From positions 13,169-77,168 of the forward strand of contig DATDJI010000017.1 in assembly GCA_036520615.1 (NCBI GenBank): 64,000 nucleotides of DNA, read 5' to 3'. A model generated the notes under the pieces. That model did no database searches. It was not told the origin of the DNA and saw only the letters and a list, made by a program, of their open reading frames with translations. This DNA comes from CAMCXE01 sp036520615. Its GTDB lineage: Bacteria; Pseudomonadota; Gammaproteobacteria; Pseudomonadales; Cellvibrionaceae. A program made the translations under genes and the position numbers. Positions 26,801 to 38,800 of this stretch are shown piece by piece (position 1 is the first letter of the stretch; every line of letters starts with the position of its first letter).

Positions 26801-29800
26801 GCCCTGTCGCTGGCAGAATAATATTGCCACTACCGGTAGTAATTAAGCTTAAATTGCCCGCAATAGTGGGATTGGCCGTGAGGGTTAAATCGCCATTGGT
26901 CGCGGTGAAACGGGCATTAGCACCGGTGCCTAGTGACGCGAGTGTTAAGGCGCCGCTATTATTAAGTGCAAAATCTCCTGCGCCTGTCAGGCTTAAGGCT
27001 AAATTATTAAAATCTGTTGACCAATTACGCGCGGCTGCAGCGTTGCGCAGATTTATATTTGCATTGGTAGCAGCCAGGGAAACATCTCGATCTGTATCTA
27101 TTAAATCCTGAGCATTTATAGTTAAAGCACCGGCCTGAGTGAAACCTGCCACAGGTACTACAACATTGCCCACACCTGTCGTAATTAAATTTAATGCGCC
27201 ATTTACCTGTGCGTTTGCAGCGAGGGTTAAATTAGCGTTAGTCGTGGCAACAGTTATAGTGCCTGCGCTGTTCAGCGAATTAAGCGTTAATGCATTGGCA
27301 TCGGTTATGTTTAAATCTGCCGTTCCGGTTATATCCAGCGATAAACTATCTAAGTCTGTCACCCAGCTACGAGTGAGATTTGCATGACGCAAAATAATGG
27401 CGGCATTCGTCGCGCTTAAATTTATGTCTCTATCTGTATCGACTATATCGTCGGCATTAATAGTCAATGCGCCTGGCTGAGCAATTCCTGCCACCGGGAT
27501 AATTACATTTCCCGACCCGTTAGTAATTAGGCTTAAATTACCGCTAACCGCAGGATCGGCATTAAGAGTTAAATCTGCATTAGTTGTGGTAAAACTGGTA
27601 TTACCATTTGCCGATACTGCACCGAGGGTTAAGGCTTTATTATTACTCAGCGCAAAGTCACCGCCTCCGCTGAGCGATAATATTAAACTATTAAAATCTG
27701 TCGCCCAGTTGCGCGCCGCGCTGGCATTGCGCAGTGTAATATTTGCAGCGGTGGCACCGAGGCTAACAGTACTATCGCTGTCGCTAATATCCTGTGCATT
27801 AATAGTTAAACCTGCCAATTGCGTAAAACCGGTGTTGGGCAGAATTATTTTACCAGCACCAGTTGTTGTTAGATTTAACGTACCGTTTACCTGCGTATCA
27901 GTGCTGAGGATAGTATCGGCATTAATTGTTATTATATTTACGTTGCCGTTTGCGCTGATGGAATTTATCGTCAATGCACTCTGGTTAGTTAAATTAAAAT
28001 CCCCCGCCCCACTTAAGGCTAAATTTAAATCATTAAAATCCGTATCCCAGGTGCGCGCTGCAGATGCATTGCGTAGGCTTATATTAGCGGTAGTTGCGCT
28101 TAGACTTAGGTTAGGGTCTGTGTTGGATAAATCGCTGTCGAATAAACCATAGGCGTTGATGGTTAGGCTTGCGGGTTGATTAATTCCTGCTGCAGGAATA
28201 ATCACATTACCCACACCTGTAGTAATTAGGCTTAAAGTACCAGCCACATTTGGCGCCGTAGTTAAAATTAAATCCGCGTTAGTGGTGGTGAACGCGCTAT
28301 TACCCGTGCTAGTTACCGGCCCAAGCGTTAACGCATTGGTATCCGTAAGTGCAAAGTCTCCCCCACCCACAAGTGCTAAGGTTAAATTATTAATATCAGT
28401 TGCCCAGCTGTGGGGCGAAGTTGCAGAACGTAATGAAATATTGGCGTCGCTTGCCGCAAGGCTAATGGTGCGGTCGGTATCCAATAAGTCATTGGCATTA
28501 ATTGTTAAGCCTGCCGCTTGAGTAAAACCGGTTAAAGGCACTACAACATTGCCGCTACCTGTGGCAGTTAAATTTAGCGTGCCATTTACCTGGGTATTAG
28601 TGGCGAGAATAATATCCGCATTGGTGGCGGTGAGATTAACATTACCACCTGCATTTGCGGAGATCAGCGTTAAAGCATCGCTATCGGTTAAATTAAAATC
28701 ACCTGTGCCATTTAATTGCAACGATAAACTAGTAAGGCTCGTGGACCAATTACGCGTTGCAGCCGCATTGCGAATAGTAATATCCGCTTGCGACGCAGCG
28801 AGGCTAATATCGCGGTCGGCATCTAAAATATCATTAGCATTAATAGTCAATGCAGCTGCCTGGGCAATTCCTGCCGTAGGAATAATGACATTACCTGCAC
28901 CTGTGGTAATTAAACTTAAGGCGCCGCTAACCGATGGCGCTGCAGTTAAAATTAAATCCGCGCTGGTGGTGGTAAAGCTGGTAATACCATCAGTGTTCAC
29001 CGATGTGAGCGTTAAACTATCGGCATTGCTTAATGCAAAACTGCCACCACCGGTGAGCGATAAGGCGAGGCTATTAAAATCCGTTGACCAATTGTGCGCT
29101 GTTGTGGCATTACGCAGAGTGATACTGGCATTAGTTGCAGCAAGTGTATCGGCGATTAAATCGCTCGCATTAATTATGAGCCCTGCAGAGTGTGCAAGGC
29201 TTGCAGCAGAGAGAATTAGATTACCCGCACCTGTAGTAATTAAACTTAAATTGCCGGCTACAGCGGGGGTTGAGGTTAGGGTTAAATCTGCGGCACTGGT
29301 AAAGCTTGCATTCCCCGCACTGGTTGCCGATGCGAGGGTTAGTGCCTGTGCATTGGTTAAGGCAAAATCACCAGCACCGTTAAGTGTTAGATCTAAACGA
29401 TTAAAATCCGTAGTCCAGCTGCGCGCAGCCTGCGCATCGCGCAGCGTAATACTAGCGTTAGCAGCGGTAAGGATCACATTGCGGTCAGTATCTAATAAAT
29501 CGTTGGCGTTAATTATTAAATCGCCTGACTGAGCAATGCCTGTAACAGGAATAATTACATTGCCAATTCCGCTGGTTATTAAGCTTAAATTGCCGGTACC
29601 GACAGGCGCTGCGCTTAGAATTAAATCGGCATTTGCAACGGTAAATTGTACGGCACCGTCGGTAGTTATTGAATTGAGCGTTAGGGCGCGGGCATTGGCT
29701 AACGACAAATCACCCCCACCTGTGAGGGATAAGGTTAGGCTGTTAATATCCGTCGCCCAACTGCGCGCTAAAGCGGCATTGCGCAAATTAATATTCGCCG

Positions 29801-32800
29801 CAGCGGCAGCGAATGTTATATCGCGGTCGGTGTCGATTAAATCATTAGCATTAACAGTCAAGTTGCTCGTTTCGCTAATGCCCGCCACAGGAATAATTAC
29901 ATTGCCTGCACCGGTGGTGTTTAACGTTAAATTACCGGTAATAATTGGATCGCCACTAATAGTTAGATCTGCGTTGGTTGTTGTAAAACTTGCATTGGAC
30001 GCAATAGTTGCCGAATCTAAAATTAAAGCATTGGAATTGGTGAGAGCAAAATCACCGCCTCCGGCGAGCGATAAATTTAAATGTGCAAAATCCGTTGCCC
30101 AGCTGCTAGCCGTTGTGGCATTGCGCAGGGCAATAGTCGCCGTGCCCGCACTTAATGCGATATTGTGGTCGGCATCTAATAAATCGTTAGCATTAATTGT
30201 TAACGCTGCAGGTTGGCTAATTCCCGCTACGGGAATAATCACATTACCCGTTCCAGTGGCAATTAAACTTAAATTGCCCGTTACCGCAGGGTCGCTGCTT
30301 AATGTTAAATCGGCATTGGTTGTAGTGAAACTCGCATTACCGCTCGTGGCGGCGGAGGTGAGTATTAATGCATTGCTATCGGTTAAAGCAAAATCACCTG
30401 CACCAGTTAGCGACAAAATTAAATCATTAAAGCTTGTTGTCCAAGAGCGTGCCGAAGCAGCATTGCGCAGTGTTATATTAGCGTTTGTTGCGCCGAGAGT
30501 TATAGTGCTATCCGTATCTAACAAATCATTCGCGTTAATTGTAAGCGTTGCTGGCTGGCTAATTCCCGCTACGGGAATAACTACATTGCCCGCACCTGTA
30601 GTAATCATACTTAAATTACCGCTAACAGCGGGATCGCTTGCGAGCGTTAAATCAGCATTAGTCGTAGTAAAACTGGCATTGCCGTCTGTAGTTGCTGAGG
30701 TGAGTGTTAATGCGTTGCTATCAGTTAACGCAAAATCGCCGCTACCGGTGAGCGATAAAATTAAATTGCTGAAACTACTCGTCCAATTGCGCGCGCTTGC
30801 CGCGTTGCGTAGTGAGATATTTGCGTTAGTTGCGCCGAGTGTGACATTGCGATCCGCATCCAATAAATCATTGGCATTTAATGTTAATCCAGCGGATTGA
30901 GTAAATCCTGCGACTGGCACAACTACATTTCCGGTTCCGGTTGTAGTTAAATTTAAACTGCCCGCCACCGCCGTGTTTGCACTAAGCGTTAAATCAGCGT
31001 TAGTCGTGGTGAGATTTACATTGCCGCCTGCACTTGCAGCGCTCAATGTTAAGGCATTGGCATCGGTTAAATTAAAATCGCCAACGCCAGATAGAGTTAA
31101 CGACAAATTATCAAAACTGCTGACCCAGGTGCGGTTGCTCGCGGCGTTGCGCAGTGTGATAGTTGCGTTCGTAGCCGCTAAGGTTAAATCCCGATCCGTA
31201 TCCAATAAATCATTGGCATTAATTGTTAACGCCGCTGACTGAGTAATTCCCGCTACTGGGATAATTACATTGCCGGTACCGGTGGTAATTAAACTTAAAT
31301 TGCCGGCAACAGCCGGATCGGCACTTAACGTTAAATCCGCGTTAGTTGTCGTAAAACTTGCATTGCCGCCGACAGTTGCCGAGGTGAGTGTTAAAGCATT
31401 GCTATCGGTTAAGGTAAAATCACCGCTGCCGGTGAGCGATAAAATTAAATTGGTAAAACTCGTCGACCAGTTACGCGCCAAAGCCGCATTGCGCACCGTG
31501 ATATTAGCGTTTGTTGCAGCAAGCGTTATGTCGCGATCAACATCTAACACATCGTTGGCATTAATTGTTAGTGCTGCAGGCTGAGCAATTCCGGTAACGG
31601 GAATAATTACATTGCCCGTACCTGTCGTGATTAAACTTAAACTCCCCGCTACGGCAGGATTGGAGCTAAGCGTTAAATCGGCATTAGTTGTTGAAAAACT
31701 GGCATTGCCGTCTGTGCTAATAGACGTGAGCGTTAAGGCATTATTATCAATTAAGGAAAAATCGCCAGCACCCGTTAGTGTCAGAGTTAAATCATTAAAG
31801 TTCGTCGCCCAAGCTCGTGCGGTAGCAGCATTGCGCAGTGTGACAGTGGCGCTGCTTGCAGCCAATGTAATATCACGATCGATCTCGAGTAAATCATTGG
31901 CATTAACTATTAAACCTGCGCTCTGGCTAATCCCCGCAACAGGAATAATTACATTGCCCACACCCGTCGTAATCAAACTTAAATTACCAACAATTACAGG
32001 GGCAGCGCTCAGGGTTAAATCAGCATTAGTAGTAGTAAAGCTTGCATTGCCGCCTGTGGTAGCGGAGGTGAGTGTTAATTCGTTGCTATCGGTTAAAGCA
32101 AAATCCCCTGCGCCGGTTAAGGCAAGGATTAAATTATCAAAACTGCTTAGCCAGCTGCGATTATTGACTGCATTGCGCAAGGTCACACTGGCATTGGTTG
32201 CAGCAAGATTTACATCGCGATCAGTATCTAATAAATCATTGGCATTTATCGTTAATCCCGCAGGCTGGACAATTCCAGCTGCAGGAATAACTACATTGCC
32301 GCCACCGCTCGTAATTAAACTTAAATTACCGGCCACAGCTGGGTCGGCACTTAGCGTTAAATCCGCATTCGTCGTGGTAAAACTGGCATTGCCACCAGTA
32401 GTAGCGGAAGTAAGTGTTAATGCATTGCTATCGGTTAAAGCAAAATCACCCGCACCGGTGAGCGATAAATTTAAATCAGTAAAACTCGTCGTCCAATTAC
32501 GTGTTGAAGCGGCGTTGCGCAACGTGATACTAGCGTTGGTTGCAGCAAGTGTTAGATCGCGGTCAGTATCTAATAAATCATTGGCATTAATGGTTAATGC
32601 GGCAGGCTGGCTAATTCCTGTTACGGGGATAATTACATTACCCGTACCGGTCGTAATCATAGTTAAATTGCCGGTGACAGCAGGGTCTGCGGTTAACGTT
32701 AAATCGGCATTAGTCGTAGTAAAGCTTGCATTTCCGCCAGCAGTTGCCGAGCTGAGTGTTAATGCATTGCTATCGGTTAGGGCAAAATCACCGCTGCCGG

Positions 32801-35800
32801 TGAGCGATAAATTTAAATTGATAAAACTCGTCGTCCAGTTGCGAGCTAAAGCCGCGTTACGCAATGTAATAGTTGCGTTGCCTGCAGCCAAGGTTACATC
32901 GCGGTCCGTATCCAATAAATCGTTGGCATTAATCGTCAGCGCGCCGGTTTCGCTAATGCCTGTCACAGGTAAAACAACATTGCCTATGCCGGTTGTAATC
33001 AGGCTTAAATTACCGGCAACTGTAGGATCTGTGCTTAGGGTTAAATCCGCATTGGTCGAAGCAAAACTCGCATTGCCGCCTGTTGCGGCTGACGTGAGCG
33101 TAAAAGCGTTGCTGTCGATTAACGCAAAATCACCTGCGCCGGTTAATGACAAAATTAAATTATCAAAACTAGTTGCCCAATTACGCGCGCTCGCTGCATT
33201 GCGTAAGGTTACACTGGCGTTGGTAGCCGATAACGCAAGATCCCGATCGGTATCTATTAAATCGTAAGCATTAATAGTTAATGCCGCCGGTTGGGAAATT
33301 CCCGCTATGGGAATAATCACATTACCCGTTCCAGTGGTAATTAAATTTAAATTACCACTAACCGCTGGATCTGCGCTTAGCGTTAAATCCGCATTGGTTG
33401 TAGTAAAACTGGCATTGCCTGCAGTTGTCGCCGAGGTGAGTGTTAATGCATTGCTATCGGTTAAAGCAAAATCACCCGCACCGGTTAGCGACAGAATTAA
33501 ATCATTAAAGCTTGTTGTCCAGGAGCGTGCCAAAGCCGCATTGCGAAGTGTGATAGTGGCACTACTGGCAGCCAATATAAGGTTGCGGTCAGTATCTAAT
33601 AAATCATTAGCATTAACGGTGAGTGTGCCAGTTTCGCTAATTCCCGCCACAGGGATCACGATATTACCGGCGCCCGAGGCATTTAAATTTAAATTACCAG
33701 TAATAACTGGGTCAGCACTTAAGGTTAAATCTGCATTCGTTGTAGTAAAGCTTGCATTGCCGCCGGTAGCTGCCGAGGTGAGTGTTAATGCGTTGCTATC
33801 CGTTAAGGCAAAATCGCCACTGCCGGTCAGCGATAAAATTAAATTGGTAAAACCGGTTGTCCAATTGCGTGAACTTGCCGCGTTGCGCAGCGTGATATTT
33901 GCGTTAGTTGCGCCGAGCGTGACATTGCGATCCGTATCCAATAAATCATTGGCATTTAATGTCAGCGCTTGCGATTGAATAAATCCTGCGCCGGGCACAA
34001 CTACATTGCCGGTTCCTGTAGTGATTAAACTTAGTGTGCCGGTAACGGAAGTATTAGCACCTAGGGTTAAATCGGCATTAGTCGTCGTGAGAATTACATT
34101 AGCGCCTGCGCTTGCAGCACTGAGTGTTAAAGCATTGGCATCGGTTAAATTAAGATCACCAGCGCCGGTTAGGCTTAAGGATAAATTATCAAAACTGCTA
34201 GCCCAGGTGCGGTTACTGGCGGCATTGCGCAGTGTGATATTTGCATTAGTTGCAGCCAAGGTTAAATCGCGATCCGTATCTAAAATATCATTGGCATTAA
34301 TGGTTAATGCCGCTGGCTGACTAATTCCCGCTACTGGGATAATTACATTACCTGTGCCCGTGGTAATTAGGCTTAAATTACCGGTAACAGCTGGATCGGA
34401 ACTGAGCGTTAGGTCGGCATTTATCGTGGTAAAACTGGCATTGCCGCCAGTGGTTGCCGAGGTGAGTGTTAATGCGTTGCTATCGGTTAAGGCAAAATCG
34501 CCACTGCCGGTGAGCGATAAAATTAAATTGCTAAAACTACTCGTCCAAGTGCGCGCACTTGCCGCGTTGCGTAGCGTGATATTTGCATTGCTCGCTCCTA
34601 ATGTGACATTGCGATCCGTATCCAATAAATCATTAGCATTTAATGTTAATCCAGCGGATTGAGTAAATCCTGCGACTGGCACAACTACATTGCCGGTTCC
34701 GGTTGTAGTTAAATTTAAAGTGCCCGCCACTGTTGTGTTTGCGCTGAGGGTTAAATCAGCGTTAGTTGTCGTGAGATTTACATTACCGCCTGCACTTGCA
34801 GCACTGAGCGTTAAAGCATTGGCATCGGTTAAATTAAAATCCCCTGCGCCGGTTAACGCCAAAGATAAACTATCAAAACTGCTGGCCCAGGTGCGTGCAC
34901 TTGCGGCGTTGCGCAAAGTCACATTGGCATTAGTGGCCGATAAAGTGACATCGCGATCGGTATCCAATAAATCGTTGGCATTAATAGTTAATGCCGCAGG
35001 CTGGCTAATTCCTGCTACGGGAATAATTAAATTGCCGCCACCGCTAGTAATTAAGCTTAAATTACCGGTAACAACTGGATCGGCACTTAGCGTTAGGTCC
35101 GCATTGGTAGTGGTAAAACTTGCATTACCGGATGTGCTCGCCGAGGTGAGGGTTAGTGCATTGGTGTCCGTTAAGGAAAAATCTCCACCACCTGCCAGCG
35201 CTAAAACTAAATTAGTAAACGTTGTATTCCACACCATGGCGCTTGCGGCATTGCGCAAATTAATATTCGCGCTGGCGGCGGCAAGCGTAATTGTGCGGTC
35301 GGTATCTAATAAATCATTGGCACTAATGGTGAGATTACCAATTTCACTAATTCCGGTTGTGGGCAAAATTACATTTCCCGTACCTGTCGTAATTAAACTT
35401 AAATTACCGGTAATGGTAGGGTCGCTGCTTAATGTTAAATTCCCATTGGTCGTAGTGAAACTCGCGTTGGCGCCGACAGTAGCAGAAGTAAGTGTAAGAC
35501 CGCTGCTGTCGGTTAACGTGAAATCCCCGGCACCGGTTAATGCCAGTGCAAGGCTGGTAAAACTGGTCGCCCAGGTGCGATTGCTCGCAGCGTTGCTAAG
35601 CGTAATGTTGGCGGCAGCGCCAGCGAGCGTGAGATCGGTATTGCTATCGACCAAATTCGTCGCACTGAAGGTGAGGTTACCGCCTATGCTCCAGCCTGCA
35701 TCGGGGATGATTATCTGCCCGGCAGAAACTACAAAGCTTGCATTGCCGGTGATCGTCGGAGCAGCCTGCACCAGCGTGAAATTGCCTGCTGTATGCAGTG

Positions 35801-38800
35801 TAACGTCGAGATCCCCCTGCACATTGGCGCTGGTAAGGCTGAGCGCTTGGCTGTTGCTGAGGTAAGCGCTGCCGCCGCTCGCGGTGAGGGTTAAGCTTGC
35901 AAGCGTAGCCTCCAGCCTGTCCGCCAAGGTTGCGATGCTGGTGCCCGCCGTAAGGGTTGCGCTTGTACCGACTAAATTCACTACATTAGCGTTGGCATCG
36001 GTGATGGACCCTGCCGCCACCACGGAAACAGTGGCTGCGTCCACTTGCCCCAAAGCCACATTGCCACCTGTAGCATTGATGCTGACGCTACCGGTGCCGG
36101 CGTTGACACGCCCAGCAGAGGAGAAGGTTACGTTGTTTACGGCGTAAAGGTTAATCGTTGTGGCATTGTTAACACCCCCAACCGTATCCAACATAGCCTG
36201 GTTAACAATCAGGTCTGCACCGGCATTCAACGTCAAAATGCCGTTGGAGCCGTCCAGTTCGTTCGCTGCATTAGCCACGGTTAAATCCGTGCCAGCTCCG
36301 GAGGAAATAATTGTGCTGCCGCCTTGTGGCCTTACAGATGCTATTAATAACGCATTGGCGTCATTCAGCGTAATGTTGTTGCTGCCGGTATTGCCAAGGG
36401 TGAGCAAATTTGTCGTGGAATTAATCTGCAGGTTGCCGCCGCTGCTATCGGTATTCACCGAGACATGGTTGCCACCCAAAATCACCGTGCGGCCGCTCGC
36501 TTCGCCGCGAATATCAGCCCCCTGTAGTAATACCAGGTCAGGCATCGTAAGCCCAGCTGTGGGGACTTGAATAAAACTTGAGGAGATCAAGCTGAGATCG
36601 TTGCCACCAAAGATGCTGCTATTGGTCGTGAGGATTTGTGCACCCGCCGTAAGGCTTGAAGCGTCGAAGGCACTTAAACGTGTGACGTTCACCAGGTTTG
36701 ATTCGGTTAACGAAATATCGCCTGCGGAGCTCAATGCGTCTATGTAGTTAACGTTGGTTTCGATGCCGGTAATGCCATCGCGCCCACTTAAAATCGCCCC
36801 GCCATTGGCGTGGGTGCTACTGATATCCGTCAGCGTGTTGCCAGCATCGAGAATGCTGCCGCCACTGGCTGTCACGCGCACGGCATCAGCGGCGTTCGCA
36901 GCTGAGCTTAAGCCGGTAACTGTGGCGTTGCCGCTGGTGGTTGTGATATTAATTTTGCCAGCCGCCACGTTAATACTGGCGCCGTCGGCAACAGTAAAAC
37001 CGCTGCCCGCTGTAGCATTTAAATTCAGCCCATCGGCGGCAGTTGCAGTGTTTGAATCGGCAATCGTGCCGGCGGTAAAACTGATCGAGCCGGAAGCGGT
37101 GAGGTTAAGCGTGCGCACTGCACCGAACCCATTGAGATCCATTGAGGCGCTTGAGGTGATATTGCCTAAGCCTGCGCCTGCGGCACTGAGCGTTATAGTT
37201 GTGCCCACAGCGCTACCGTCCAGCGCCAAATTGCCGTTGGAGGCAGCCACCGACACACTACCCGCTCCCGCATTCGCCGCACCGGAGGCGCCAAAGGTTA
37301 CGTTATTGGCGGCGTTAAAATTCAGCGTGTTGTTGTTTGATATACCGCCCACAGTGTCCGTCACCGTACCGTTTACCAACAGATCCTTGCCTGCGTTAAA
37401 CGTAAGCGTGCCGGTTTCGCCGTCCAGTTCAATATGCGAGCCAACGGTTAAATCAGATCCGGCGCCGGAATTAATAATAATTGAGCCGGTAAATGGGCTT
37501 ATCGAAGAAGTGGTTAGGGCGTTAACGTCGTTAAATGTCAGCGTGTTGTTAGAAACGTTTGAGGTGCTAAGCAAATTCGTGGCGGTATTAAAAATGGAAT
37601 TGCCGCCTGCGGCCGACGTAACAACGTTTAAATGGTTCGCCCCAAGACTCACCGTGCGTGAATTGGTCTCGCTTATTACGTCCGCAGCCTGCAGCGTAAG
37701 ATTGCCCGTTACCGTCAAGCCGTTTTGCGCCACTGCAATAGAACTGGCTGAAGCGAGCGTGATATCCGCGCCGCCAAATACTGTGCTATTACCGGTGAGA
37801 ATCTGCCCGCCTGCGGAAAGCGATGCCGAGGTGGCGGCGGATAGGCGCGTAATATTGATGGAATCAGTTTCAGAAAGAGATATAACTCCGCTGCTGCTTA
37901 GCGCGTCTAGGTAGCTCACATAAACGTCGATACCGACTATGCCATCGCGGGCCGAGAGAATTGCGCCGCCATTGGTAAGCGGGGCGGACACGTCATCGTA
38001 GGTGTCACCACCGTCGAGAATTCGACCGGCGCTAGCCGTAACTCTGACGGCATCCTGCGCATTGGCTACCGAACCTACGCCGGTAATCGTGGCATCTCCG
38101 GTAGTAGTGGTTAGATTTACTTTGCCCAGCGTACCGTTAACACCGACGCCATCCGCAATAAACAGGCCTGTGCCAGCAGTCGCATTGATATTTAAGCCAT
38201 CCGTTGCGGTGGCGAGGTTTGAGTCGTAAATAGAGCCGCTTTGAAAGCTAAGCGTACCGTTGGCCGTAAGCGTAAGGGTACGCACCATGCCTAACCCATT
38301 AATATCGAGAAAACCATTGAACGTGATATTGCCTACGCTCGCCGCCCCTGATGCGGTGCTAATTGTCACATCCCCGGTACTCAAGGCATTGCGTATGCTC
38401 ACTATATTAATTTGCGAGGTGGCCGGAGTGCCGAAAAATCCCCACACATGGGGGTTACCGCCGGAAAACGTACCGTTTGCATCCGTGTTGGTAATGCTGA
38501 TATCGGTCGGGTCGATATACCAAAGCCCCGCTTTGCCATTCACCGAGTTCACATCTACACGGCCATTTACGCTTACAAATTCATGGCCGGAGAACTCAAC
38601 AAAACCGCCGTCGCCACTGAGGCTGCCACCGCGTGCGGTTATTGAAGCTGTGTCGGTAAACCAGGCGTTTTTTTCGGCCACAACCAATATTTCGCCGCCT
38701 TTGCCACGCGCTGCCGCATCGGCGTTAATTTGGGTTGCGCCGTGTAAGGCTAGGGCTTGCGTTGCGTGTACGTTGATTGCTCCACCGTCGCCATTAACAC

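Noticed and set aside
24590..35526. Could the 342-bp repeats be a CRISPR or satellite array?
   Set aside because: The unit is coding, in frame, far longer than CRISPR repeats and has no unique spacers.
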